Numbered from the stretch's first letter, positions 52,154 through 61,888 are shown. The stretch: 64,000 bases of DNA from an uncultured Clostridia bacterium (GCA_947630625.1 CANRIL010000002.1:112799-176798), one strand, 5' to 3'. Numbers and translations are program-made. The notes: generated from the sequence alone by a model not told the origin.

Positions 52154-52825
52154 ATGTTCAAAATTCTGATTGCCGAGGACGACCGCGAGCTTCGCGGGCT
52201 GTTCTCTCACGTGCTGACGAAAAACGGCTACGCCGTCGTCGGCGTCAGCAACGGGCGCGAAGCGCTTGAGGCGCTTGACTCCGACTATTATGACATGGTG
52301 ATCTCCGACATAATGATGCCGGTGATGGACGGCTACGAGCTTGTGAGCTCGCTGCGCGACGCCGACCGCCACATTCCGGTCATGATGATAACGGCGAAGG
52401 ACGCGTTTGACGATATGCGCCTCGGCTTCATCTCCGGCACCGACGACTACATGGTAAAGCCGATAAACGTCAACGAAATGGTGCTCCGCGTCGGTGCGCT
52501 TCTGCGCCGCGCGCAGATGATAAACGAGCGCCGCTTAACGATCGGCGGGACTGTGCTTGAATGCGATTCGCTCACCGTCATCGCCGGCGGGGAGAGCTCC
52601 GTTCTGCCGCAGAAGGAATTTATGCTTCTTTATAAAATGGCGTCGTTCCCCGGCAGGATATTCACCCGGCAGCAGCTCATGGACGATATCTGGGGCTACG
52701 AATCGGACAGCGACACGCACACCGTCGACGTTCATATCGGCAGGCTGCGCGAGCGCTTCCGCGACAACCCTGATTTTAAGATCGTCACGATGCGCGGCGT
52801 CGGATACAAAGTCGTCAAGACGTGA
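52154..52825 (+). CDS. OmpR-family response regulator
   Basis: A 223-residue regulator. The receiver domain (1-115) has the acidic pair AEDD, the phosphorylated Asp in VISDIMMPVMDGYE and Lys in MVKPINVNE. The C-terminal winged helix (about 130-223) ends in VTMRGVGYKVVKT. I start at the ATG at 52154 (FKILIAEDD); an upstream ATG at 52124 adds ten unlikely residues. The kinase gene follows immediately. Confidence 0.94.
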   Translation: MFKILIAEDDRELRGLFSHVLTKNGYAVVGVSNGREALEALDSDYYDMVISDIMMPVMDGYELVSSLRDADRHIPVMMITAKDAFDDMRLGFISGTDDYMVKPINVNEMVLRVGALLRRAQMINERRLTIGGTVLECDSLTVIAGGESSVLPQKEFMLLYKMASFPGRIFTRQQLMDDIWGYESDSDTHTVDVHIGRLRERFRDNPDFKIVTMRGVGYKVVKT

Positions 52826-52842
52826 GGGCGGAGCCGGAAATA

Positions 52843-53907
52843 ATGAAGAAAAAACGTGTAAAAGTCAAAATAAGATACAGCATACGTCTGTTTTTCACGA
52901 TGCTGATAATCGCCGAGATCGTTCTCGGCATCGGCATCGCGCTGCTCATTCTGAGCGAGCTCGCGGAGCTTCTGCCGGTCGAGATACGCGTCAACCCGAC
53001 CGTCATCCTTCTCGCGTTCTCAGCGATAGTCGGCATCATCTCGGCGTCGTACATAAATCAGCGCATTTTCTCCCCGATACTCAAGATCAGCCGCTCGATG
53101 GCGCAGGTCGCGGACGGCGACTTTACTGTAAAGCTCGAAACCGAGAGCCGGATCAAGGAGATACAGGACATATACGAGAGCTTCAATCTCATGGTGCGCG
53201 AGCTCGCCGCGACGGAGATCGTCAGTTCAGACTTCATTTCAAACGTCTCGCACGAATTTAAAACGCCCATCAACGCGATCGAAGGTTACACGACGCTTTT
53301 GCAGAACGGCGACGTGACGCCCGAACAGGAAGCCGAATATATCGAAAAGATAATATACAGCACGAAGCGTCTCTCCGACCTCGCCTCAAATATACTGCTC
53401 TTTTCAAAAATCGACAATCAGGCGATAGACAGCCAGAAGCGCCGCTTCCGCCTTGACGAGCAGATCAGACAGGCGATTTTGATGCTTGAACCGAAGTGGA
53501 CGGAACGTGAGATCGAATTCGACGTTGACCTTGACACGGTAGAGATCACCTGCAACGAGAGCCTGATGCTGCACGTCTGGTCGAATCTGATCGACAACGC
53601 GATCAAATTTGACCCGCAGGGCGGCTTTATCGGCATACGCATGCGGACACAAAAAAGCGAGGAAACGGGGGAGGAGATCATCACGGTCACGGTCGAGGAC
53701 AACGGTCCCGGCATCGACGACGACGCGAAGCGCCGCATCTTCGACAAATTTTATCAGAGCGATTCGTCGCACAAGGACGAAGGAAGCGGCCTTGGGCTTG
53801 CACTCGTGAAACGGATACTGACCGCCGTCGGCGGGAACGTCACCGTTTCCGACCGCGAACCGACCGGCTCGATTTTTACCGTTACGCTGCCTAAAAAGGA
53901 AAACTGA
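52843..53907 (+). CDS. Sensor histidine kinase with two membrane helices
   Basis: A 354-residue kinase. Two hydrophobic helices (about 14-36 and 48-68) enclose only a dozen extracytoplasmic residues, a layout of intramembrane-sensing kinases. HAMP, then HisKA with the phospho-acceptor His in NVSHEFKTPINAIEGY, and HATPase boxes NLIDNAIKF, VEDNGPGIDDD and GSGLGLALVKRI follow. The start at 52843 is chosen over GTG 52822, which overlaps the regulator stop. The cognate regulator lies just upstream; the lipid genes downstream are possible targets. Confidence 0.93.
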   Translation: MKKKRVKVKIRYSIRLFFTMLIIAEIVLGIGIALLILSELAELLPVEIRVNPTVILLAFSAIVGIISASYINQRIFSPILKISRSMAQVADGDFTVKLETESRIKEIQDIYESFNLMVRELAATEIVSSDFISNVSHEFKTPINAIEGYTTLLQNGDVTPEQEAEYIEKIIYSTKRLSDLASNILLFSKIDNQAIDSQKRRFRLDEQIRQAILMLEPKWTEREIEFDVDLDTVEITCNESLMLHVWSNLIDNAIKFDPQGGFIGIRMRTQKSEETGEEIITVTVEDNGPGIDDDAKRRIFDKFYQSDSSHKDEGSGLGLALVKRILTAVGGNVTVSDREPTGSIFTVTLPKKEN

Positions 53908-53948
53908 ACAATAAACGCGCGCACGCACCTGCGGGATACGGACTTTTT

Positions 53949-53962
53949 TCAACAATTGTTGA
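53949..53962. promoter_or_regulatory. Palindrome upstream of plsY
   Basis: TCAACAATTGTTGA is a perfect 14-base palindrome about 100 bases before plsY. It resembles the TCAACAA/TTGTTGA arms of the operator at 51847-51865 but with a spacer one base shorter. Confidence 0.5.
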
Positions 53963-54064
53963 TAAAAAATTGAAGTTATGTTGCAATTAAAAGCATAGAA
54001 TGATAATGAATAATTGCGGCATAAATATTTCATGTCGGCATCTCTTTTTCCGGAGGCTCAAACG

Positions 54065-54685
54065 ATGGTGCGCGCGCTTATATATATTGCTGTGGGATAT
54101 CTTTCCGGCAGCGTCCTTTATGCGAATGTGTTCTCGCGGCTGTTTCATATAGAAAACGTCGCGGATAAAAGCCGCGACGGCAATCCCGGCACCGCCAACG
54201 CGTTTATGTACGGCGGCTTCTTCGTCGGGACGGCAACTCTTCTGTGCGAGCTGGCGAAGGGGATATTGCCCGTTCTCTTTTATACATACGGTAAAACTTC
54301 AGCCGAGCTGTCGGCGGACTTCATGCTCGCGTTTGTGGTGTCAGCCCCGCTTTTCGGTCACATTTTCCCGCTGTTTTACCGCTTCCGGGGCGGAAAGGGC
54401 GTCGCCGTGACATTCGGGTGCCTGCTCGGGCTTGCACCGCACATGATCCCCGCCTGCACGCTCGCGTTTTACTTCATATTCTTCTCGCTGGTTCTGCGCG
54501 TGAAAACTCATTTTCACCGGACGATGGTGACATACTTCTTCACCGCCGCGACGCTTTTCCTGCTCGGAGTCGAGCTGCCCGTTTCGGTCGGCTTTCTCCT
54601 TATCACGGCGGCGGTACAATATAAGCTTCACATGAGCCGCGAGGAGCGGCAGAAATTCGAGGTCAGCCTTTTATGGATGCACTGA
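54065..54685 (+). CDS. plsY: Glycerol-3-phosphate acyltransferase PlsY-like protein
   Basis: A 206-residue membrane enzyme that would transfer an acyl group from acyl phosphate to glycerol 3-phosphate. Motifs: GYLSGSVLYANVFSRL at the start, DGNPGTANAFMYGG (motif around GNPG) and GHIFPLFYRFRGGKGVAVTF. The start at 54065 has GGAGG eight bases upstream. The C-terminal part is more diverged than in standard PlsY, so it may be a second, specialised copy. It overlaps the glycosyltransferase gene by 13 bases. Confidence 0.85.
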   Translation: MVRALIYIAVGYLSGSVLYANVFSRLFHIENVADKSRDGNPGTANAFMYGGFFVGTATLLCELAKGILPVLFYTYGKTSAELSADFMLAFVVSAPLFGHIFPLFYRFRGGKGVAVTFGCLLGLAPHMIPACTLAFYFIFFSLVLRVKTHFHRTMVTYFFTAATLFLLGVELPVSVGFLLITAAVQYKLHMSREERQKFEVSLLWMH

Positions 54686-55818
54686 TACTTACATGCGGCA
54701 CGGGCGGAGGTCACAACGCCGCCGGGCACGCGGTCGAGGAGGAGCTCATCCGCCGCGGACACAGCGCGACGGTACTCAATCCGTTCACGCTGACTGAAAA
54801 CGGCATCTCCTCCGTCATCGACAACACATATATTTCGATCGCAAAAAACGCCCCGCACCTGTTCGGGCTCATATATTGTCTCGGCGAAGGCGTCAGCCGG
54901 CTGCCGATCCCCTCTCCAGTTTATCTTCTGAACGGCACGATGTGCAGCGCGATGGAAAGCTATCTTTCGTCGCACAGCTACGACGTAGTTATTATGTCGC
55001 ACCTTTTCCCGGCGGAGATTCTGACGAACATGAAGCGGCGCGGCATGAAAATCCCGAAAACCGTCTTTGTGGCGACCGACTACACGTGCATCCCCTTCAC
55101 ATCCGAGATCGACTGCGACATATACGTCATTCCCGCCGCCGAGCTTAAGGACGAATACGTGCGGCGCGGCGTTCCGGAGGAACGCATATATCCGCTCGGG
55201 ATACCAGTCGGGCACGATTTCTCGGTGGACACGGACAAGTCGGCGATACGAAGGCGGCTCGGACTTGACGATGACCGCAGATATATTCTCGTCTCCGGCG
55301 GCAGCATGGGAGCGGGCAAGCTTGAAACGGTCGTCGAGTTGCTGAGCGAACATTACGAAGGTCATCCGGTGACGCTCATCGTCGTCTGCGGGAGCAATGA
55401 AAAGCTGTATGAAAAGCTCACGGCGGAATACGGCGGCAAAAATATAATCCTCGAACGCACAGACCGCATGGCGGACTATATGGCGGCATGCGACCTCTTT
55501 ATCACAAAGCCGGGCGGGCTTTCGTCGACGGAAGCCGCCGTCTCCGGTACGCCCGTCATACACATAACGCCGATACCCGGCTGCGAATCTCACAACATGC
55601 GCTTTTTCGAGGCGCACGGAATGTCTATCGCGGTCCCGTATCCGCGCCGCCAGCTGATTTCGGCGTGCGACATTCTTGAAGACGAGGCGGCGAGGGACGC
55701 GATGACGGAGAATCAGCACCGCGTCATCCGGCGTGACGCCGCGTGCGAGATATGCGACCTGATCGAATCAGACCTTGGCAGAGCACCTGAAGAGGGCACG
55801 GAAACTGCGTTTGCCTGA
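54673..55818 (+). CDS. MurG/UgtP-like glycosyltransferase, probably for glycolipids
   Basis: A 381-residue GT-B enzyme. It shows the N-terminal diacylglycerol-glucosyltransferase-type start TCGTGGGHNAAGHAVEEEL, the middle SGGSMGAGK and the C-terminal sugar-nucleotide site TKPGGLSSTEAAVSGTPVI. It most resembles the monogalactosyldiacylglycerol synthase/UgtP branch, which adds sugar to diacylglycerol. Coupling to plsY by a 13-base overlap supports a glycolipid role. Sugar donor is unknown. A terminator follows. Confidence 0.87.
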   Translation: MDALILTCGTGGGHNAAGHAVEEELIRRGHSATVLNPFTLTENGISSVIDNTYISIAKNAPHLFGLIYCLGEGVSRLPIPSPVYLLNGTMCSAMESYLSSHSYDVVIMSHLFPAEILTNMKRRGMKIPKTVFVATDYTCIPFTSEIDCDIYVIPAAELKDEYVRRGVPEERIYPLGIPVGHDFSVDTDKSAIRRRLGLDDDRRYILVSGGSMGAGKLETVVELLSEHYEGHPVTLIVVCGSNEKLYEKLTAEYGGKNIILERTDRMADYMAACDLFITKPGGLSSTEAAVSGTPVIHITPIPGCESHNMRFFEAHGMSIAVPYPRRQLISACDILEDEAARDAMTENQHRVIRRDAACEICDLIESDLGRAPEEGTETAFA

Positions 55819-55865
55819 ATCGGGCGGAAGCGCGGCGCGCTATCGTATACACCTTTATAATATTT

Positions 55866-55898
55866 CGCGGCGGAGCGCTTGTCTCCGCCGCGTTTTTT
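55866..55898 (+). terminator. Intrinsic terminator of the plsY-glycosyltransferase operon
   Basis: Ten-base perfect stem CGCGGCGGAG / CTCCGCCGCG with a seven-base loop, followed by TTTTTT. Confidence 0.92.
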
Positions 55899-55916
55899 CA
55901 TGTCGCCCTTCGCTTT

Positions 55917-56171
55917 TCAGCCGCCTAAGCCGAAAAGACCGCGCTTCACGTCCGGCTCGCACTTCACGTCAAGCACGCGGTACCCCAGCTTTTCGATCGC
56001 CTCTCTCAGTTTTCCCTCATCCGGCGCGCTCTCCGCAATTATAACAGTCTCTCCCCTTTTGTGCGAGGAAGTCACCTTTTTTACACGGAACGCGCCGCGC
56101 ACCGCGTCGTTGACGTGGCTTTCGCACATCCCGCACATCATCCCGTCGATCTTAAGCGTCATTTTTATCAT
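55917..56171 (-). CDS. Heavy-metal-associated (HMA) domain protein
   Basis: An 84-residue ferredoxin-like fold protein with the metal motif DGMMCGMCESHVND, in which CxxC binds Cu(I) or another soft metal. It resembles the metal-binding domain of CopZ or of P-type ATPases, but stands alone. There is a C-terminal Gly-rich tail. No copper ATPase or regulator lies nearby in this window. Metal specificity is not certain. Confidence 0.88.
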   Translation of the reverse strand: MIKMTLKIDGMMCGMCESHVNDAVRGAFRVKKVTSSHKRGETVIIAESAPDEGKLREAIEKLGYRVLDVKCEPDVKRGLFGLGG

Positions 56172-56307
56172 GTCAAATTCTCCTTCATCGTTATGTCATT
56201 GCAGTTAGCGCACGCTAACGTTTACGACATAATTGTACACAACACAGCGCTTTTTGTCAAGGCGCTCACCCCAAAAAAGCGCCTTTCTGTGCGGGACGCC
56301 GCGAGAA

Positions 56308-56350
56308 TAAAAGGAAACTCCCCGGCACGGAATTTTATCCGTCCGGGGAG
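56308..56350 (-). terminator. Terminator of the subtilase gene
   Basis: Stem CTCCCCGG / CCGGGGAG with an inner CGG...CCG pair. On the minus strand GTTTCCTTTTAT follows. It lies 14 bases after the stop codon. Confidence 0.8.
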
Positions 56351-56363
56351 CCGTCCTATTTAA

Positions 56364-59300
56364 TTATTTTGCCGACGCGCGCTTTTTATCTACATAGAGA
56401 AGTGTGAGCGCGAAGAGCGCCGTGGCGAGCAGGCAGACGTAGATCGCCGTGCTGCCGCTGTCGCTTGTGACAGGCGGCTCAACGGGATCGTCTGACGGAG
56501 GCGTCGGCGGGTCGTTCGGCTTCGGGGAGGCGAGCTTCACGTCATGCGGCGTGACCGCGCTCTCGTTTCCTGCCTTGTCGACTGCCTTCGCATAGACCTT
56601 GCCGCTTTCCTTGACATTGAACGTGCCGGTGTATTCGATCCACGTCTCGCCGTCAAGGCTGTAATATATCGTCGCCCCGTCCTCGGCCTTGACCGTGACG
56701 TTGCCCTTGTCGTCCGATGTTACCTCCGGCGCATTAGGAGCCGCGGTATCGCGAACGACGGTGAATCTGACTGTGATCTCCGCAGCCGTCTGGTCAAAGA
56801 ACTCGACCGTAACGACGTTTTCACCCTCGGTGAGCGCCACCGTATACGTGAATCCGGTCGTCTTTCCGCCGTACACGTCAACGCCGCCTTCCGTGAGATA
56901 CAGAAGCTGATCGCCGTTGATCTTGAGGTTGAGGTCGCCCGTGAGCGAGAAGATCTCGCCAGAAACGTCGAAGGAATCCTTGTTCGTGTAGATCACGGCG
57001 CCGTCCCCGATCGCGGAATTATCGAACGTGACCGTCGATTCCATTCCGTCGGGGATGAAGTAGAGGTTGAGCCTCCACGGCACAAGCTCCCAGAGCTGCT
57101 CGAAGCTGAAGAATACAGTATTCTTTCCGGGATTGAGCCCGTGAACGTCAAGCATTACCTCAAGTTTGCCCGTCTCCTCGTTCGGCACGCCCTCGATATA
57201 TTCGCCGTTATAGTAAACGCCCTCGCACATATCGGTCAGCGTTCCCTTGAGATGGAGGACGCCGTCCTCGTCAAGCATATCGGAGGTGACGACCGCGTAA
57301 CCCGTAAACGTGTCGCTGAACCATTCGGGATCGAGCGGCTCAAGCGTTTCGAATACGTAATTTTCAACGATCACATCACCCGTTATGTCGCGTACATCGG
57401 TGTCGCCGTACATGTTGTACGTGCCCTCGGCGTGTTCGCCGCCTTCAAGGACTGTCGTAAATGTCGTTACGTTTCCGGCAACGTCCTTCGCCTGGCAGAC
57501 GACGTGCTGTTCGTCATACCAGAACGATTCATATGCGTCATAGTCATAGTATTCAAACTTGAAGAACGGTACGTCAAGCGTGAGTATTCCGTTCTCGTCA
57601 AGTCTCTGCTCAAGCTCTTCGCCGCTTATCGTGACGGTGTGCATGCTGTCGCGCACTGCGTCGGACAGCTCGGTGTCCTCGCCGTAAAGCATCAGTGAGA
57701 GCGAGCGGAACATTATCTCATTGTACGCCATCTCGTCGAACTCGCCCTCGTACCATGTGACGGTGAGCTCGGTCAGATTATCGTCGGACACCTGAACGGC
57801 GAGCGGGACTGTGTCGCCGTAGCTGTACTTTGTCGCGAACGCGTATCCGATCCCGAATTTGTTATACGAGCAGTAAACGTTGTCCGTCGACCATTCGCCG
57901 CTGTGCGCCTCGTCCGTGACGTATGCCAAGAGCTCAGGTGAGGTGAAGTCGACAAACGCGTTCTTAGTAGCTGAGTAGAGCTCTTCGCCGTCCTCACCGT
58001 AAGCCTTGATCTCGAGCGTGTTTTCGCCGAGCGTGACCGGCACCCTTCCCGTGAACGAGCCGTTTGCGAAGATCTCCATCTTTACGCCGTTGACGGTGAG
58101 GGAGGCGACCGCGTCAGACACGACGCCGCGCAGCAGCGTCTCGATCGAGGAATACTCCGTCGTGCCGTCAGGCATGACGTTGTACGCGTATGAGAATTCC
58201 TTAAGCATTACAGGGTCGCCGCTCATATCGACGTTCGTAAAGACAACGGGCGCGTCGAATGTAACGTCGGAATAATAGTACGCAATGCCTTCGTTCTGCG
58301 CGTAGTCAACGCCGACTACGGCAACCTCGTTCATCGAATCGGAGTTGAGATATGACGCCATCGGAACGGTTGCGGTGTAGACGCCCGTTTCCTCGTCGTA
58401 TGTCATGTTGTAGCCGATCTCGACCATGCTCTGACCGTAAGGATCAAGATAGCCGTTTATGACGATGCTCGCAACACCGGCAAATCCGGAGTAATCCTCG
58501 GCGGTGAACGAAACGTTCACGTCTCCGTACTCGTCGCACGAAACGTCAACGATCTCAAATTCCGGCGCCGTCGTATCGAGCTTGACAGGCATCACGGTTT
58601 CTTCAAGCTTGTCGCTGCCGGGCATAGCGGCTGAAATGCGGACGTAGTACTGACCCTCGGCTGCGGGTACGTATTCGCCCGTCTTCGAGTCATAAACAGT
58701 TCCGTCCCACGTTCCGTCGCCTGCAATGTCGACATTGAGAAGCTGATAGAGCGCGCCCTGCGTCGCGACACTGTAGCCGAACAGTCTTCCGACATCCTTC
58801 GCCGTGTTCACACGGCGGACAAGGTTTCCGTCTTCGTCAACGATATCGACGTAAACGGTCCCTGCCGAACGGAGCATCGTGAGCGCGGGCTGAACAACGT
58901 CAAAGTAGTCGTCTCCGTTTGGCGAGAACGCATAATGCTCAGGCGTGAATTCAAACACATCGTTCTCGGTGAGCAGTCCGAGGAACATGCCTTCGAGCCC
59001 GTAATATTCCGAATAAGCAGCGGATACAAGACCCGTGCCGGGCGCGAAGTCGCTGAAATACTGCGCGTAGAAGTTTGTAAGGAGGTTGTCCTCGTCGTAC
59101 CACGGCAAGTCGACGATCCTTCCGGCGTCGTCCCAGTCGCCGTAGAACGCGAGCACGGGCATAACGAGCGTTTCAAACGCGTCTTCGCCGTCAAACACGA
59201 CGTAGCCCTCGGCGAAGTGACCGTCTTCGAATTTGCTGCCCAACGTCAGCGTCGCCTTGACTTCAACGCTTTCACCTGCGGGGACTCTGACCTCACCGCG

Positions 59301-61517
59301 GTCAAACGTGATCTCGGCGTCCGCTGCGACAACGCAGTATTCGCTCGTTTCAGGATCGGTATAATCTGTATAAACGGGAGCCTTTGACGGAAGCGTGTAG
59401 ACGGCTTCCTCATCCCCGCAGTTGGTGAGCGTCAGGACGAACTCGGTCGTCTCCCCGACCTCGTGAAGCGCCGCGGCAGCTTCTCCGTTATATGTAACGA
59501 TGACGCGGTTGTTTGCCGCTCCGAGCGGGTCCACCATGCCCGCGCCCTGACGACGCACCGAGAAGATCTTGTCCCCGTCATAAAGCGGGTCTGCCGTGTT
59601 CATCATCGTGCGCTTGACGAACTCGGAAAGGTTCATGCCGTCGGGCAGAGTCAGCTCGCCCGAGTCGACCGCCTTCTTTACGGCCTCGATAACGAGCGCG
59701 GACGCGCCCGAAACGTACGGCGTCGCCATAGACGTGCCGCTCATGTATTCATATCCGTCGCCGTACGACGTTGACATGATCGACCCGCCGGGAGCCGTGA
59801 TCTCCGGCTTTATATCGAGCGTCGGCGTAGGACCCCACGACGTAAAGCTCGACATTCCGGGAGCTTTCGAGAGATAGGAGCGAGCCTCGTAAAATCCTTC
59901 AAAGGAGAAGAGCGCGCCCTCAGCCGCGAGAGCTTTCAGCTCAGCGCCGAGGTTGCCGCTGACGAACATCGAGGGCATGTAATCCATGTAGTCGCCCGCG
60001 CTGCTCGAAGCGATGCCGCTCGGCACCTCGTCCGTCTCCTCATTATTATATATGATGACGGCGGAAGCGTATCCGTAATACGCGTTCATGATCTTTTCCG
60101 CAAACGTCGTCTGGTCGCGCGTTATGAGCGCTATGTATTCGCCGTCAGCCGTTTTATCATAGAAATCGTCGGCGCCCGTGATCTCGTCGAATTCCTCAGC
60201 CGTTCCGCCGTCGCAATCGATGATCGGCAGATCGTAAATATAATCCCAGCTCGGATATTCGTAAGGCGCGAAATTGACGGCGTGATGGCCTTCGCATACG
60301 AGCTCGCCGTCGGCATATATGTCGATGACGGGAACGGTAACGTAAATATTGTCAAACGACGAAACGGAAAGCGCGCCCGGGAAAGATGCCGGTGAAGACA
60401 CCGCGCTCGTATCTACGACGCCCCATTCGTTTGTCGCCTCACCGTAAAGCGAGGACGCAACGCCGTCGTTTCCTGCCGCGACGCAGCAGATGACGTTGTT
60501 TTCCTCGGCATACGACAGCGCGCGGCGCAGATATTCAACGTCGCTGTAGAAGCCCGCGCCGGAGCCAAGGCTCAGGTTGATAACGTCGGCGCCGAGCTTT
60601 ACCGAATCCTCGACGGCGCGGATGATGTCATCCGTGTAAGCCGTATTCTGATCGGTGAAGACCTGCATCGCAAAGAGCTGTGCGTTCGGCGCGACGCCCT
60701 TTATCTCGCCGTTCGCGGCGGCAATGCCGGAAACGTGCAGGCCGTGGCTCTCGTAATCATTGTTTACATCGTTGTCAGACTTCCCGCCGTAGGAATATCC
60801 GAACGGGACCTTGTCAGTATAGAAAGCGCCGTAGCCGAGCTCGGCGATCTTTTCCTCCATCTCGGCCTCGGTGAACTTCACCGCCGCACCTTCGTCAAGC
60901 TGCATGTCGGGGTGCGTGTAGTTGACGCCGCTGTCGACGACGGCAATTACAATGCCCTCGCCCGTGTAACCGCCGTTTTCGGCTTCCCACATTTCAGACA
61001 CGGACGTGAGATTTACGGCTTCGTCCATGTTCTTTCTGAAAGTCGTGACCGGGTGAACGGCCTTGACGCCGTCAAGCTTTGCGACCGTGTCCATCATGGA
61101 GCGCTTCATCTCGATCGAGAAGCCGTTCACAAGATATGCGGTGCGGTTGATGACCTTCGTTCCGGTCAGCGCCTCGACCTTTTTGATCAGGTCGAGCTGA
61201 GCGTCGAGCGCGTGCTCCTCGGCTGCCTTCACGTCGTCGGTGTACTCCACCTCGCCCGACGCCTCGGCGGCTGACTTTTCATCCGTCTCGACAAGAACGC
61301 GGATGACCTCATTCGGGTCTTCCTCTTTTTCTGACATCTTGTATAAATACTTGTCAAAGAACTCCCGCGCCCTCATCAGGTATTCTTCGCTGTTCTGATT
61401 CTTTGCCGGAGACGCGGCTTCCGCATGGAAGAGCGCAGTCGTGGGCAAAAGAACGGCCAGCTGAATTACCACAAGGAGAACAGCAGATAAGCGAAGAAGA
61501 TTCTTGTGTTTTCTCAT
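56364..61517 (-). CDS. Very large surface-anchored subtilisin-like serine protease (S8, C5a-peptidase type)
   Basis: A 1,717-residue exported protease. The signal peptide has a hydrophobic core at ~8-30 and ends around FHAEAA. An I9-like propeptide precedes the S8 domain with Asp195 (VVDSGVNYTHPDM), His258 (ESHGLHVSG) and Ser596 (SGTSMATPYVSGA). A PA domain (ITRDQTTFAEKI) is inserted between His and Ser. Fn3-like and Ig-like modules fill the rest, including ATIYYSLDGETWIEYTG. The tail has a Pro-rich spacer, VTSDSGS, one membrane helix and Lys/Arg; a clear LPXTG is absent. It probably degrades host or dietary protein at the cell surface. Confidence 0.94.
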   Translation of the reverse strand: MRKHKNLLRLSAVLLVVIQLAVLLPTTALFHAEAASPAKNQNSEEYLMRAREFFDKYLYKMSEKEEDPNEVIRVLVETDEKSAAEASGEVEYTDDVKAAEEHALDAQLDLIKKVEALTGTKVINRTAYLVNGFSIEMKRSMMDTVAKLDGVKAVHPVTTFRKNMDEAVNLTSVSEMWEAENGGYTGEGIVIAVVDSGVNYTHPDMQLDEGAAVKFTEAEMEEKIAELGYGAFYTDKVPFGYSYGGKSDNDVNNDYESHGLHVSGIAAANGEIKGVAPNAQLFAMQVFTDQNTAYTDDIIRAVEDSVKLGADVINLSLGSGAGFYSDVEYLRRALSYAEENNVICCVAAGNDGVASSLYGEATNEWGVVDTSAVSSPASFPGALSVSSFDNIYVTVPVIDIYADGELVCEGHHAVNFAPYEYPSWDYIYDLPIIDCDGGTAEEFDEITGADDFYDKTADGEYIALITRDQTTFAEKIMNAYYGYASAVIIYNNEETDEVPSGIASSSAGDYMDYMPSMFVSGNLGAELKALAAEGALFSFEGFYEARSYLSKAPGMSSFTSWGPTPTLDIKPEITAPGGSIMSTSYGDGYEYMSGTSMATPYVSGASALVIEAVKKAVDSGELTLPDGMNLSEFVKRTMMNTADPLYDGDKIFSVRRQGAGMVDPLGAANNRVIVTYNGEAAAALHEVGETTEFVLTLTNCGDEEAVYTLPSKAPVYTDYTDPETSEYCVVAADAEITFDRGEVRVPAGESVEVKATLTLGSKFEDGHFAEGYVVFDGEDAFETLVMPVLAFYGDWDDAGRIVDLPWYDEDNLLTNFYAQYFSDFAPGTGLVSAAYSEYYGLEGMFLGLLTENDVFEFTPEHYAFSPNGDDYFDVVQPALTMLRSAGTVYVDIVDEDGNLVRRVNTAKDVGRLFGYSVATQGALYQLLNVDIAGDGTWDGTVYDSKTGEYVPAAEGQYYVRISAAMPGSDKLEETVMPVKLDTTAPEFEIVDVSCDEYGDVNVSFTAEDYSGFAGVASIVINGYLDPYGQSMVEIGYNMTYDEETGVYTATVPMASYLNSDSMNEVAVVGVDYAQNEGIAYYYSDVTFDAPVVFTNVDMSGDPVMLKEFSYAYNVMPDGTTEYSSIETLLRGVVSDAVASLTVNGVKMEIFANGSFTGRVPVTLGENTLEIKAYGEDGEELYSATKNAFVDFTSPELLAYVTDEAHSGEWSTDNVYCSYNKFGIGYAFATKYSYGDTVPLAVQVSDDNLTELTVTWYEGEFDEMAYNEIMFRSLSLMLYGEDTELSDAVRDSMHTVTISGEELEQRLDENGILTLDVPFFKFEYYDYDAYESFWYDEQHVVCQAKDVAGNVTTFTTVLEGGEHAEGTYNMYGDTDVRDITGDVIVENYVFETLEPLDPEWFSDTFTGYAVVTSDMLDEDGVLHLKGTLTDMCEGVYYNGEYIEGVPNEETGKLEVMLDVHGLNPGKNTVFFSFEQLWELVPWRLNLYFIPDGMESTVTFDNSAIGDGAVIYTNKDSFDVSGEIFSLTGDLNLKINGDQLLYLTEGGVDVYGGKTTGFTYTVALTEGENVVTVEFFDQTAAEITVRFTVVRDTAAPNAPEVTSDDKGNVTVKAEDGATIYYSLDGETWIEYTGTFNVKESGKVYAKAVDKAGNESAVTPHDVKLASPKPNDPPTPPSDDPVEPPVTSDSGSTAIYVCLLATALFALTLLYVDKKRASAK

Positions 61518-61550
61518 TTTTGACCCCCACAATGTTTTTGAATTTGTTTA

Positions 61551-61579
61551 ATTGTAACACCGCCGCGCCCTTATGTCAA
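61551..61579 (-). promoter_or_regulatory. Promoter of the subtilase gene
   Basis: Minus-strand TTGACA (61574-61579), 17-base spacer, TACAAT (61551-61556); about 35 bases before the start codon. Confidence 0.8.
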
Positions 61580-61634
61580 CATAATATATAAAATTAATTT
61601 TCACATCTTTATCCAAATGCCAAGGGGCCGACCG

Positions 61635-61698
61635 GCGCGGGCAAAAAATACTTCCGCGCCCGCCAATAAACGGCTTTGCGTCCGGTTTCTTGCCGGAC
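61635..61698. other. Structured intergenic stretch
   Basis: Two hairpins: GGCGCGG / CCGCGCC (about 61635-61660) and GTCCGG / CCGGAC (about 61679-61698). The 370-base gap between subtilase and the next gene holds these, the promoter and a terminator; no gene is seen. Confidence 0.45.
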
Positions 61699-61831
61699 AG
61701 CGCAAAAAACCGCTTTCGCCGCGATTCCTATAATCGGCACATAAATTTAAATTTTGCCTGCTTTCTTATCCTCCCGTGCTCTGACGACAAATTCTTCCTT
61801 TATTATATATGTTCCGCGCAGCCATAAAGTC

Positions 61832-61859
61832 GTCTGGGCAGCCGAAAGGCTGCCCAGAC
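61832..61859 (-). terminator. Terminator-like hairpin after the 61889 gene
   Basis: Twelve-base perfect stem GTCTGGGCAGCC / GGCTGCCCAGAC with a four-base loop, GAAA on the plus strand. On the minus strand it is followed by GACTTTAT, a weak T-run. Confidence 0.65.
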
Positions 61860-61888
61860 CGGCAGCCAACTAACTGCCCCGACATTTT

